From Alistipes sp. CAG:268 (GTDB lineage Bacteria; Bacteroidota; Bacteroidia; Bacteroidales; Rikenellaceae): 30,155 bases of DNA. This document shows positions 15,515 through 23,978 of this stretch, one piece after another. Numbering within the stretch: position 1 is the first letter of the stretch; every line of letters begins with the position of its first letter. Made by a program: the position numbers and the translations under genes. Under the pieces are notes generated by a model. It saw only the letters and a program-made list of their open reading frames with translations. It was not told the origin of the DNA and searched no databases. The DNA is taken from NCBI GenBank assembly GCA_000434235.1, contig FR892023.1, forward strand, positions 49,908-80,062, in the 5' to 3' direction.

Positions 15515-16717
15515 TTACAGCACATAATAGGACTTTCCGAGTCCCAGTGTGAAGCTGTCGCGCCGAAGCAGGGCCGCCACCCAGACGACCGCCACCCAGA
15601 CGGCATTGAACAGAAACGGGAAATGCTCGCCGTGGAGGAGGAAAAACGAACGAAACGCATCGACGATGAAGGGACAGGCGACGACGGCCAGGTAGTTCAT
15701 CGCCATGACGAACGACAGGGCAAGGGTCGCCGAGCGCGGCGGAGCGATCGTCGCGGCCTTGTCGTAGATGACCGGCTGCATGATCCCGTAACCCAAGCCG
15801 GCAAACGCGGCGCCGGCGAGCAGTGGGAACCGATGGTGGAACACCCCGAAGACTGCCAGTCCGAGGCAGAGCAGCGCCAGCGAGACGAGGTTCGTCAGCC
15901 CCTTGAGGCGGACGATGACCCGGTCGATGAAGAGTCCCGGCAGCATGGCGGCGAGGAAAAAGAGCGAAATCAACCCGCCAGAGAAGGAGGAGCCCAGTCC
16001 GTAGCGCTCGACGAGGAACGACGCATAGAAGACGACGGCCAGCGCCGCATAGGTGATGAAGAAGTAGAAGGCCATCAGCCCGACCAGCTTGCGGCGGTCG
16101 ATCGAGCGGTTCGTCGGCTGCAGGCTCTGCGGCGGCTCCTGCGCGGAGGGCTGGCGGCGAAGCCGAAAGACCAGTGCAAGCGAAAGACCCGGGAGGAGAT
16201 AGACCAGGAAGGGCAGGTGCCAGTCGATACCGGCCAGGTAACCGGCCAGGGCCGTGGCGGCCACGAGCACCAGGTTGCTGATCGCCGAACTGTAACCCAA
16301 CTGCCGAATGCGGTAGCCGCCCGTGAAGTAATCGACCACCAGACCCGTAGAGAAGGGGATGACCATACCGGCCCCGACACCCAGCAGGCAACTCATGGCG
16401 ATCAGGCCGGCCATGCTCCGGGCAAAGAGGCTCGCCAGTCCGGCGGCAAAGAAGAGGGCCAGCCCGACGGCCAGCGTCCGGAACTTGTCGCGACTGACAG
16501 AGAGGCGGCCCGAAAGCAGGACAAAAGGGATGATGAGCAGCGACGGCAGCGAGGTGAGCATCTGGATCTCAAGGTTGGTCGCATGGGGGAAGATCCGGTT
16601 CAGATCACCCAAAATGGGGGATACGGCCAGGCCGGGAAGCGACGTGACGGCCGACACGGACCAGATGGCCAGAAGAACACCGGGCGAGACGGTGCCTTTA
16701 CCCGTTTGAATACGCAT
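15515..16717 (-). CDS. MFS transporter
   Basis: This 400-residue inner-membrane protein has about twelve helices in two halves, split by a basic loop near residues 185-215 (RLRRQPSAQEPPQSLQPTNR). The loop between helices 2 and 3 carries a modified MFS motif (LLSGRLSVSRDKFRTLAVG). The GVGAGMVIPFSTGLVVDYF region in the fourth and fifth helices is typical of the drug or small-solute exporter branch. Length is normal. Substrate cannot be predicted. It lies between two FISUMP-type lipoprotein genes on the same strand, with a hairpin on its upstream side and a short spacer downstream. No TAnnTTTG box is present in the 99 bases before it (TCCGTTTG is the nearest), so it may rely on read-through from the upstream lipoprotein gene. 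Confidence 0.85.
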   Translation of the reverse strand: MRIQTGKGTVSPGVLLAIWSVSAVTSLPGLAVSPILGDLNRIFPHATNLEIQMLTSLPSLLIIPFVLLSGRLSVSRDKFRTLAVGLALFFAAGLASLFARSMAGLIAMSCLLGVGAGMVIPFSTGLVVDYFTGGYRIRQLGYSSAISNLVLVAATALAGYLAGIDWHLPFLVYLLPGLSLALVFRLRRQPSAQEPPQSLQPTNRSIDRRKLVGLMAFYFFITYAALAVVFYASFLVERYGLGSSFSGGLISLFFLAAMLPGLFIDRVIVRLKGLTNLVSLALLCLGLAVFGVFHHRFPLLAGAAFAGLGYGIMQPVIYDKAATIAPPRSATLALSFVMAMNYLAVVACPFIVDAFRSFFLLHGEHFPFLFNAVWVAVVWVAALLRRDSFTLGLGKSYYVL

Positions 16718-16768
16718 GATCGGATGAGTTTTTCGGTCTCCGACCGCAACAGTCGTACCAAACGGAAC

Positions 16769-16792
16769 GGGACCGCCCCGAAGGACGGTCCC
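16769..16792 (-). terminator. Hairpin terminator after the second FISUMP lipoprotein gene
   Basis: On the minus strand a 10-bp stem (GGGACCGTCC with GGGCGGTCCC, one wobble) closes a TTCG tetraloop 25 bases after the stop codon. The T content that follows is modest (GTTCCGTTT), so it may be a partial terminator that lets some transcripts reach the MFS gene. Confidence 0.6.
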
Positions 16793-16816
16793 GCCGCAAC
16801 GCGGTATGACCCGCGC

Positions 16817-18298
16817 TTATTTCTCGCGCACACAACGCACCTGCATGCCGTTGGCCCGTGCGTAGGGCTTGCTATCCGTGACACCTCCCGTCGAACTCTT
16901 CTTCTCGAACCAGAAGTAGAAGGCCTGCGCATCCGAACCCTCCGAAGCGGGGTCGGCCGTCCAGTAGAGACCCTCCCACGGCTGGGCATCCTCGGCAACG
17001 TTGCGCGTCGAAAGCGACGACGAGGCAGGGACCACGACGTAGAGGTTCTGGATCTTGCCGTTCGTATAGAGCCGGCGTCCGGCACCCAGGAAGAACGACG
17101 AAGCGCCCTCACGGGTGAACGTCCAGCCGTACTTGTCGAAATCGGAGGCTCCCGGCGTCCCCGAGATCGCCAGTCCGGCATAGGCACTTGCCGGAGCCAC
17201 GCGCCAGCCGGCGGGGCAGGGGTCGTTCTCGGTCTTCTCCGCGGCGCTCCACAACGAGGAGTCATGGGCCCAGCACCAGTCGTTCGACGAATCGGTGACG
17301 CCCGTGATGTAGGTCAGCGGATGCTGCAGGGCATAGGCCGCAGTCCCGGTCTCGGCCGAGGCGGCGACCGTCTCAAGCGTCACGCGGCCGCCCGATCCGT
17401 TGTACATCGTGGCCGACGATCCGCTGCCCGCGCTGTAGGTGTTCGGACCGATGAAGGGCTCCTTGCGGCCCCACTGGTAATAGGTCCCGTAGGAGGCAAG
17501 GATGCGGTCGGTCGTGGAGTTGTCGTTGTCGAGCGCGCCGAGGTTGCGGGTCATCATCTCCTGTCCGTTGAAGACGACGGTGCCGTCGGCAGCCTCGGGA
17601 TCGTAGTCCGCAGCCCACACGTGCCAGCTCCAGAGCAAGTTGTCCGATGCGTCGTAGGCACCGATCAGGGCGTTGCCCTGCGCGATGCGCGTATCATCGT
17701 CCTCGTCGGCATCGATGTAGAACGATGCCTTCCCGTCGTCGGTCAGCCGGAGGTATTCGATCAGCCCCGATTTCGACTGCCAGACGACGGCGAGCGATGC
17801 CGGCTCGATCGTCGAGCCGCCGTTGCCCGTATGGCGGACATCGAAGCGGTAGTTCACGGCGGGTTTATTCACCAGATAGCTGTTGGCCGGGCCCTCGAGA
17901 TCGACCGTCGAGGTGACGCTCACGAACAGCGAAGCCGAAGCCGCCACGCCGTCGGAACTGTATCCCGTGAGCACGACCGTTCCGGAGGTCTCCACGGTGG
18001 TAGTCTCGCCGTCATCGCCCTCGATGTCCTCACCGAAGGTTACCGGCGAGACGATCGTGACGGTCCTGGCTGCGATATCGACCACCGGATCGTTCCATCC
18101 CGTGGGTTTCTGCGTCACGGTAAAGCTCTCGATCCGGCTCGACGAAAAACGGACCACCGCCTCGTCGCCCGCCTGCATGAACACGGCGGGCACCTCGAAC
18201 TCCAGCGTGCCCTTGACCTTGTCCTTACTGCACGACACGGCCAGCGCCGCCACGCCCAGCACGAGGGACACAAGCCCTGCAAATCCTTTCATATACAT
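16817..18298 (-). CDS. Exported lipoprotein with C-terminal FISUMP-like domain
   Basis: This 493-residue protein starts MYMKGFAGLVSLVLGVAALAVSC with lipidation Cys23; an ATG at 18292 is an alternative start. An upstream extension in frame is rejected because it runs through a promoter and lacks the signal peptide at its end. Residues 30-170 look like Ig-type beta repeats (FMQAGDEAVVRFSSSRIESF, then TSGTVVLTGYSSDGVAASAS). The C-terminal ~280 residues are FISUMP-like: MMTRNLGALD, YQWGRKEPF, NDPCPAGWRVAPASAYAGL, FLGAGRRLY, GLYWTADP and the final GMQVRCVREK. This arrangement is common in Bacteroidales surface lipoproteins of unknown function. It shares the C-terminal module but little else with the lipoprotein at 14081-15430. 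It has its own -7 box and a terminator hairpin. Confidence 0.85.
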   Translation of the reverse strand: MYMKGFAGLVSLVLGVAALAVSCSKDKVKGTLEFEVPAVFMQAGDEAVVRFSSSRIESFTVTQKPTGWNDPVVDIAARTVTIVSPVTFGEDIEGDDGETTTVETSGTVVLTGYSSDGVAASASLFVSVTSTVDLEGPANSYLVNKPAVNYRFDVRHTGNGGSTIEPASLAVVWQSKSGLIEYLRLTDDGKASFYIDADEDDDTRIAQGNALIGAYDASDNLLWSWHVWAADYDPEAADGTVVFNGQEMMTRNLGALDNDNSTTDRILASYGTYYQWGRKEPFIGPNTYSAGSGSSATMYNGSGGRVTLETVAASAETGTAAYALQHPLTYITGVTDSSNDWCWAHDSSLWSAAEKTENDPCPAGWRVAPASAYAGLAISGTPGASDFDKYGWTFTREGASSFFLGAGRRLYTNGKIQNLYVVVPASSSLSTRNVAEDAQPWEGLYWTADPASEGSDAQAFYFWFEKKSSTGGVTDSKPYARANGMQVRCVREK

Positions 18299-18323
18299 TC
18301 TGTTTCGGTTTGTAAAATCCTTG

Positions 18324-18331
18324 CAAAGATA
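18324..18331 (-). promoter_or_regulatory. -7 box of the second FISUMP lipoprotein gene
   Basis: On the minus strand TATCTTTG matches TAnnTTTG, 25 bases before the ATG at 18298. The -33 position shows only TAG instead of TTG. The rest of 18332-18461 holds no recognisable gene or RNA. Confidence 0.65.
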
Positions 18332-18461
18332 CCAAAAAGCGGGATATATCCTACTTCGCCTCCCCAAATATTTCGATCGGGAGAGGCTTCCGTTGCCTGT
18401 TATCAAACGGCATGGCGGGCAAATTAGTATGTATTCCCGGAAAATCGGCACGAAAACGGCA

Positions 18462-18496
18462 CCCTCCGCCCCGGAGGGCCGGAGCGACCGCTCCGG
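18462..18496 (-). terminator. Tandem hairpins downstream of the esterase gene
   Basis: Two adjacent perfect hairpins abut each other: CCGGAGCG/CGCTCCGG (18479-18496, 2-base spacer, so the actual loop is larger) and CCCTCCG/CGGAGGG (18462-18478, 3-base loop). On the minus strand the second is followed by a short T stretch (GCCGTTTTCG). They are 54 bases after the esterase stop and probably end the floA-esterase transcript. Confidence 0.6.
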
Positions 18497-18550
18497 ATGC
18501 ACTGCCGGAGCCTCGGCCGCCCCTGGAAGCACGCGGAGTGCCGCGGCCGG

Positions 18551-19391
18551 TCACTGCGCCGCGCGTTCGAAATAGCGTTCGAAGAAGAGCAGCTGGTAGG
18601 GGAGCGACCCGGCCCAGTACTCCCACGTGTGGGCGCCGGGCCGCACCAGGAAGTCATGGCCGACCTTCATGCGAAGCAGCTTCTCGTGCAGGGCGACGTT
18701 CACTTCGTAGAAGAAGTCGTCGTAGCCGCAGTCGAAGATGATCGACAGATCGCCGTCGTGCAGCGAATCGACGGCATTGATGACCGTATGAGCATCCCAG
18801 CGCGCCGGGTTGTCCTTGAGTTCGCCCAGCTGCTCCTTCATCTCCCACGAATCGGGGAAGGGCCGGATATCGACCCCTCCGGATGTCGATCCGGCGGCGC
18901 CGAAGACATCGGGGTGACGCACGGCATTCCACAGGGCGCCATGGCCACCCATGCTCAATCCCGTGATGGCCCGGCCTTCGCGGGCGGCGATCGTCGGGTA
19001 GCGGGCATCGATCCATGCCGGGAGTTCCCCGGAGATGAAGGTCTCGAACTGCGACTCGGCATGCAGCGGACTGTCCCAGTACCAGCTCTTCTCACCGTCG
19101 GGGCAGACGAAAATCATGCGGTAGCGTTCCGAAAGCGACCGCAGGTCGGTGATCTGCAGCCAGGCCCGCTGGTTGTTTCCGAAGCCGTGCAGCAGATAGA
19201 CCACCGGCAGGCGCTCGCCCGCCGCATGTTCGGGTACGACGACAAACGCCGGAATCTCGCGCTGCATCCGCGCACTGAATACAGCCACCGTGTCGATCAC
19301 GGCGGGGCCTCGGGCCCCCGCCCCCGCGCGGAGCCACACCACAGCACACCGACACGCAGAGAAGCCACAAAAGGGCCAGCAACCGTCTCAT
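18551..19391 (-). CDS. Secreted esterase (FrmB/esterase D fold), apparently frameshifted near its N-terminus
   Basis: The body, from about 19310 down to 18551, encodes a serine esterase of the PF00756 type: LPVVYLLHGFGNNQRAW, then FVCPDGEKSWYWDSP, the nucleophile elbow GLSMGGHGALW, an Asp in FDCGYDDFF and the His in PGAHTWEYW. Such enzymes cleave acyl or feruloyl esters, often from polysaccharides. Its frame has no ATG upstream, only a GTG at 19342 that gives no signal peptide. A convincing signal peptide (MRRLLALLWLLCVSVCCG, ATG at 19391, or 19421 with a longer n-region) lies in another frame. The frames join if one base is removed in the G-rich tract at 19315-19325. This may be a true frameshift, a slippage switch or an assembly error. 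It follows floA on the same strand. Confidence 0.75.
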
Positions 19392-19424
19392 TCTGAATCT
19401 GTTTTTTGTTTTTTTCGTCATCGC

Positions 19425-19456
19425 AAAACGGGGCGCGCTCGTTGTGGCGCGCCCCG
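19425..19456 (-). terminator. Intrinsic terminator downstream of floA
   Basis: CGGGGCGCGC (19429-19438) pairs perfectly with GCGCGCCCCG (19447-19456), and four Ts follow on the minus strand (19425-19428). It lies 27 bases after the floA stop and ends just before the first possible ATG of the esterase gene at 19421. Confidence 0.8.
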
Positions 19457-19482
19457 CTCGGCGACTCGGTCGTCAATTTCCG

Positions 19483-20454
19483 TTATTTTTTCTCGGGCCG
19501 TGCGATGGTCTCGCGCATCGACGTATCGGCCATGATGTTCTTCATCTTGTAGTAGTCCATGATGCCCAGATTGCCGTTGCGGAATGCCTCGGCCATGGCC
19601 AGCGGCACCTCCGCCTCGGCCAGAATCACCTTGGCACGCGCCTCCTGCGCCTTGGCCTTGTTCTCCTGCTCGAGGGCGACGGCCATGGCGCGGCGCTCCT
19701 CGGCCTTGGCCTGCGCGATGTTCTTGTCGGCCTCGGCCTGGTCCATCTGCAGCTGGGCGCCGATGTTCTTGCCCACGTCGATATCGGCGATATCGATCGA
19801 AAGAATCTCGAAGGCCGTTCCGGCATCGAGACCCTTCTCGAGCACCACGCGCGAGATCGAGTCGGGGTTTTCGAGCACGATCTTGTGCGACAGCGCCGAA
19901 CCGATCGACGAAACGATGCCCTCGCCCACACGGGCCAGCACGGTCTCCTCACCGGCTCCGCCCACAAGCTGCTTGATGTTCGCACGCACCGTCACGCGGG
20001 CCTTGGCGATGAGCTGGATGCCGTCCTTGGCCACGGCGGCCACCGGCGGGGTGTTGATCACCTTGGGGTTCACCGACATCTGCACCGCCTCGAAGACGTC
20101 GCGGCCGGCCAGGTCGATGGCCGTGGCCATCTTGAAGTCGAGCATGATGTTGGCCTTCTGCGCCGATACCAGCGCATGAACCACGTTGGTCACGTTGCCG
20201 CCGGCCAGATAGTGGGCCTCCAGTTCGTTGGGGTTGAGCGCAAGACCGGCCTTCGTGCTCTCGATCATCGACGAGACGATCGTCGAGGGCGGTACCTTGC
20301 GCCAGCGCATCAGTACCAGCTGCAGCAGGCTGATGCGGACGCCCGACACCAGGGCCGAGAACCACAGCCCGACGGGAATGAAATAGAAGATGAGCCACAG
20401 GGCGATAAGGGCCACGAATACGACCACGGCGATCATGCCAACCTGAAAGTCCAT
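19483..20454 (-). CDS. floA: Flotillin-like protein FloA
   Basis: This 323-residue membrane-associated scaffold protein belongs to the flotillin/SPFH group that organises functional membrane microdomains. An N-terminal hydrophobic segment (residues about 5-30, [19 protein letters not shown]) anchors it. The SPFH region follows ([29 protein letters not shown]). The C-terminal third is a coiled coil rich in Ala, Glu and Lys ([20 protein letters not shown] and [21 protein letters not shown]). Length agrees with B. subtilis FloA (about 331). It starts 9 bases after the nfeD stop; nfeD-floA pairs are widespread and the products are thought to work together. A strong terminator follows. Confidence 0.94.
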   Translation of the reverse strand: MDFQVGMIAVVVFVALIALWLIFYFIPVGLWFSALVSGVRISLLQLVLMRWRKVPPSTIVSSMIESTKAGLALNPNELEAHYLAGGNVTNVVHALVSAQKANIMLDFKMATAIDLAGRDVFEAVQMSVNPKVINTPPVAAVAKDGIQLIAKARVTVRANIKQLVGGAGEETVLARVGEGIVSSIGSALSHKIVLENPDSISRVVLEKGLDAGTAFEILSIDIADIDVGKNIGAQLQMDQAEADKNIAQAKAEERRAMAVALEQENKAKAQEARAKVILAEAEVPLAMAEAFRNGNLGIMDYYKMKNIMADTSMRETIARPEKK

Positions 20455-20463
20455 AGGTACAGA

Positions 20464-20934
20464 TTATTTTACGGGTTTTACAATGACACTGAAATTCTCG
20501 AATCCCACGACCTCGATCTCCCGGCGCGGATCGACATAGCCGTCGAGCGTCTTGGCCTCGTAGATGCGGCCGCCGATTTCGACCTTGCCCATCGGCGCGA
20601 GGCGCGAAAGGGTCATGCCGCGGTCACCTGTCTTCAGGAGTTCGGAGGGGGCGACGGGCGTGCTCGACGAGCGGATCTCCTGCCGGAGAGAGAAGCGCTG
20701 CCAGGTCTTGGCGCGCAACGAAAGGACCGTCGCCGCGAGCCCCAGCACGACGATGACCGCAATGGTCACCGCTCCGCCCGTGGCTCCGAAATCGCGGAAC
20801 GCCAGGTAGATGGCGCTGCCGTCGCTGACCAGGGCCAGCAGGGCGCCCACCGAGACTCCGGGCAACAGAACCAGTTCGGCCACGAGGAACAGCAGCCCGA
20901 AGAAGACCAGAAGGATGATGTAGAAGAGTTCCAT
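20464..20934 (-). CDS. NfeD-like membrane protein
   Basis: This 156-residue short-form NfeD protein begins with hydrophobic helices (residues about 2-70: IILLVFFGLLFLVAELVLLP, VSVGALLALVS and VTIAVIVVLGLAAT). A soluble C-terminal OB-fold domain follows, with TGDRGMTLSRLAPMGKVEIGGRIYEA and a closing VGFENFSVIVKPV. The VGFENFSVIV and GKVEIGGRIYEA patterns are typical. It is the usual partner of the adjacent floA. A near-consensus TATCTTTA just upstream (7 of 8 bases of the -7 box) may provide a promoter for the nfeD-floA pair within the longer minus-strand cluster. Confidence 0.9.
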   Translation of the reverse strand: MELFYIILLVFFGLLFLVAELVLLPGVSVGALLALVSDGSAIYLAFRDFGATGGAVTIAVIVVLGLAATVLSLRAKTWQRFSLRQEIRSSSTPVAPSELLKTGDRGMTLSRLAPMGKVEIGGRIYEAKTLDGYVDPRREIEVVGFENFSVIVKPVK

Positions 20935-20966
20935 AGCGGTTCGAATCGGTTATAAAGATAGGATTT

Positions 20967-22529
20967 TTATTCCGTTTGCGGCACGATTTCCGCAACTTTT
21001 ATTTCCAGAGCCGCATCGGCCTGACGCAGGGCCTCGGCCAGGCGGTCGGCAACGGCGCGGTCGTCGAATGTTCCGACGACGAACGTCCCCGATCCTACAC
21101 GCGAGAGTTCGCGCCCCTCGGAGAGCGAGGCGATCGTCTGTCGGACCTCCTCGGAGAGGGCATCCGCCCCGTCGATCTCGATGCGGTAGGCTACAGCCCC
21201 GGCTTCGGGCTCCCGCGAAAGGTTGCGGTAGACCCCGTCGGTCCAGACAACCACTTCGGGACGCACGAACCCGTGTTTCTTGAGCACCGTCTGCACCGAG
21301 TCGGCCTCCTCGCGCGTGGCGAAACCGCCCGTGAAGTAGCACCACTTGCCCTCGTCGTTCACCAAATACGACAGCGGGTAGGCCCCACGGAAGGTCGAGA
21401 CGGCCCGTTTGGTGTTGAACGTGCCGAGCAGCAGGCGGTAGATCGTTCCATGCTCATAGACACGGCACTCGGGAATCGGGTTGGAGTAGCTGTATTTCGG
21501 GGTCTTGGTGAAGACCACGCTGTCGAAATCGAGGAAATAGCGCTGGGCGACCTCGACCCTGGGCCGGCGGAAATCCGCCTCGCGGAGCTGGGCCGCCACG
21601 CCGCGCAGCGAGTCACGGGCCGCACCAAGGTCGAGCAGCCCGGCCACCGAAGCCTCGTAATCGACGAGCACCTGTTTGCGCAGGAAATAGTCGGCCACGG
21701 CATCCGAAGCCGTTTCGCCCCGCAGCGAGGCCACCTGACGCTGTGCCTTGGCCAGCGCCTCCTCTTCGCGGGTCAGCGCCTCCTCCTGCCCGAGCTTGTC
21801 GAGCAGGTAGCCATAGGCGTAGTTCTTGTTGTCGAAGATATAGTTCCACACCCCGGCGAGCGAATCGGACAACGCACGGTCGATCCGCTGCATGGCCCCG
21901 TAGCGGTCGTAGATCTCGCCGGCCTCGCTCTCGGTAGCGGCCGCAGCATAGGCCTCGGCCAGCTGGGCGGCCGTCTCGTAGTTGGCAAAATAGCGGTTCA
22001 CGAGATCGACGGCCCGAAGTTCCAGTTCCTGGGCGCGGAGCAGGGCCGCATAGTCGGCCTTGGGAAGCTGCTCGCCGAAACAGGGGTTGTAGACCAGGTT
22101 ACGCACCTTGAGCGAATCGGGGACACGGGCGGCCGGGCGCTCCGACGAGGCGGCGTCCGGATTGTCCAGATTGGCCAGCACCCACTCCTGCTCGATCGTA
22201 TTGATGCGGTCGATCAGCCGGCCCTTGGCATTCCGGAGATCGAAGATCCGGCTCTCCAGCCGCAGGATCTCCTCGGAGCAGGCCTGGCGTTCGTCCGGAT
22301 GCTCGCGCAGACGCAGACGCACCTGCTCGACGGCACGGACCACCGAATCCACCCGCGACTGCAGGACGGCGTCCTCGCGCAGCAGGGACATGTACTCCTC
22401 GTTGCCTTCCAGCCCGGCAATGCGGGCCTCGACCGGAGGCTGCTGCGCCGCAAGCGGCAGGATGGCAAACGTCAGCCCCAAAACAGAAAAAAGAAGAATA
22501 TGAATTCTGCGAAATCCCATTTCCGTCAT
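20967..22529 (-). CDS. Periplasmic coiled-coil protein with SPOR-like repeats
   Basis: This protein of about 520 residues has a signal peptide (FRRIHILLFSVLGLTFAILP, cleavage after LAAQ). Residues about 40-120 form coiled-coil helices (SLLREDAVLQSRVDSVVRAV, EEILRLESRIFDLRNAKGRL). The middle is helical and Ala/Glu-rich. The C-terminal third has two SPOR-like units: residues about 370-440 (YRLLLGTFNTKRAVSTFRGA, CYFTGGFATREEADSV) and 450-520 (FVVGTFDDRAVADRLAEALR). SPOR domains bind denuded peptidoglycan, so a cell-wall role is likely but not proven. I chose the ATG at 22529 because it forms an ATGA overlap with the trkH stop; ATGs at 22538 and 22520 are alternatives. It is followed by nfeD after 32 bases. 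Confidence 0.75.
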   Translation of the reverse strand: MTEMGFRRIHILLFSVLGLTFAILPLAAQQPPVEARIAGLEGNEEYMSLLREDAVLQSRVDSVVRAVEQVRLRLREHPDERQACSEEILRLESRIFDLRNAKGRLIDRINTIEQEWVLANLDNPDAASSERPAARVPDSLKVRNLVYNPCFGEQLPKADYAALLRAQELELRAVDLVNRYFANYETAAQLAEAYAAAATESEAGEIYDRYGAMQRIDRALSDSLAGVWNYIFDNKNYAYGYLLDKLGQEEALTREEEALAKAQRQVASLRGETASDAVADYFLRKQVLVDYEASVAGLLDLGAARDSLRGVAAQLREADFRRPRVEVAQRYFLDFDSVVFTKTPKYSYSNPIPECRVYEHGTIYRLLLGTFNTKRAVSTFRGAYPLSYLVNDEGKWCYFTGGFATREEADSVQTVLKKHGFVRPEVVVWTDGVYRNLSREPEAGAVAYRIEIDGADALSEEVRQTIASLSEGRELSRVGSGTFVVGTFDDRAVADRLAEALRQADAALEIKVAEIVPQTE

Positions 22530-23971
22530 CTCCACCATTTAATGAAAAACAGTTGAATCAATCCGAATATCTCCAGACGCCCGAGCAGCATCAGCAGAGC
22601 ATCGAACGTCTTGAGCGCTGCCGGCATCCCGGCGTAGTTGCCCATCGAGTAGACATCGCCGAAGCCCGGGCCCACATTGCCCAGACAGGCCACCGTACTC
22701 GAGAACCCGGTCAGCAGATCCACACCGCACAACGTGGCGAAAACCGTACCGACGAGCAGCGCCAGCATGTAGGTGACAATGAAGATCATCACACCGTAGA
22801 TGGCCGAATCGTCCTGCATGACGCCGTCGAGGCGAATGCGGATCACGGCGTTGGGGTGCTGCTGGCGCCGCAGTTGGGCGCGGATCATCTTGCCGGCCAG
22901 CACCAGCCGGTTGGTCTTCATGCCGCCCGTCGTCGAACCCGCACACGCACAGACAATCGAACCGAACATCAGCAGAATCACGGCAAACGGCGGCCAGACG
23001 CTCGAATCGGCCGAGGCAAAACCCGTCGTAGTCATCAGCGAGAAGAACTGGAAGGCCGCATGCCGGAACGATGCCGTAATCGTGGGGTAGATTTCGGCGG
23101 CATAGAGCGAAATGGCGATCAGCACGCTGCACACGAGCAGGATGCCCATGTACCAGCGCGTCACCTCCGAGCGGAAGATGTTGTTGCGCTTGCCCGTAAC
23201 CGTCGCGTAGATCAGCCCGAAGTGCATGCCCGCCACACCCATCGTGAAGATCAGCACCGTATCGATCCACGCGTTATTGTAAAAGGCCATGCTGGCATTC
23301 TTGGTCGAGAAACCGCTTGTCGCACAGGCCGACATCGCATGACAGAGCGAATCGAACCAGTTCATGCCCGCCAGGCGGAGCATGACAGTCGAGAGTGCGG
23401 TCAGACCGACATAGACCACCAGCAGGATGTGGACGATCACCTGCGTGCGGTAGCGGTAGTTGTCCTTGGCCAGCGACGAGAGTTCGACATTCGAGAGGGT
23501 CATCTTGCTGCGTCCCATCGTCGGAAGTACCACAAGCGCGAACATCACCACACCCATGCCGCCGATCCACGTGGTCGAGAAGCGCCAGAACTGCAACCCG
23601 CGCGGAAGAGCCTCGACATCGGTCAGCACCGAGGCTCCGGTGGTCGTAAAGCCCGAAACGCTCTCGAACCAGGCGTTCACCAGACTGAACTCCCCGCCCC
23701 AGATCAGGTAGGGGAACATCCCGACCACACACGACAGAAGCCACGAACCGACGACGATGCAGAACCCCTCCTTGTTGGTGATCTGGTCGCGCTTGCCTAC
23801 GAAGATCAGCGGGAAGGCCCCGAGCAGGGTGGTCAGCAGGGCCGACAACAGCAGGGGATAGAATGCCGAATCCACGCCGTTCAGGCAGGAGATCCCCGCC
23901 GAAAGCAGCATGAAGCCCGCGATGAAGAGCATCACGACTCCGACATATCGCAAAACCACGTCTACCCGCAT
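22526..23971 (-). CDS. trkH: TrkH-type potassium uptake protein
   Basis: This 481-residue inner-membrane subunit of a Trk/Ktr K+ uptake system has the four pore-loop signatures of the family in order: SGFTTTGASVL, ACATSGFSTKNA, SLMTTTGFASAD and LGNVGPGFGDV, each with the central selectivity-filter glycine. Around ten hydrophobic helices lie between them. Length matches TrkH. The ATG at 23971 lies 7 bases after the sensor gene's stop; a TTG at 23998 would overlap that gene and is less likely. No trkA gene for the cytoplasmic NAD-binding partner is in the window, so it must be elsewhere. It is co-transcribed with the small sensor gene upstream and, through an ATGA overlap, with the SPOR-like gene downstream. 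Confidence 0.95.
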   Translation of the reverse strand: MRVDVVLRYVGVVMLFIAGFMLLSAGISCLNGVDSAFYPLLLSALLTTLLGAFPLIFVGKRDQITNKEGFCIVVGSWLLSCVVGMFPYLIWGGEFSLVNAWFESVSGFTTTGASVLTDVEALPRGLQFWRFSTTWIGGMGVVMFALVVLPTMGRSKMTLSNVELSSLAKDNYRYRTQVIVHILLVVYVGLTALSTVMLRLAGMNWFDSLCHAMSACATSGFSTKNASMAFYNNAWIDTVLIFTMGVAGMHFGLIYATVTGKRNNIFRSEVTRWYMGILLVCSVLIAISLYAAEIYPTITASFRHAAFQFFSLMTTTGFASADSSVWPPFAVILLMFGSIVCACAGSTTGGMKTNRLVLAGKMIRAQLRRQQHPNAVIRIRLDGVMQDDSAIYGVMIFIVTYMLALLVGTVFATLCGVDLLTGFSSTVACLGNVGPGFGDVYSMGNYAGMPAALKTFDALLMLLGRLEIFGLIQLFFIKWWR

Positions 23972-23978
23972 TCCGATC

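Noticed and set aside
15623..18427. A 934-codon plus-strand frame opposite the MFS and lipoprotein genes
   Set aside because: Its product has the composition of an antisense translation (Arg, His, Gly, Gln), whereas the minus-strand genes have signal peptides, membrane helices and conserved motifs.
18299..18532. An N-terminal extension of the second FISUMP lipoprotein
   Set aside because: It would put the signal peptide about 80 residues inside the protein and it spans a TAnnTTTG promoter box.
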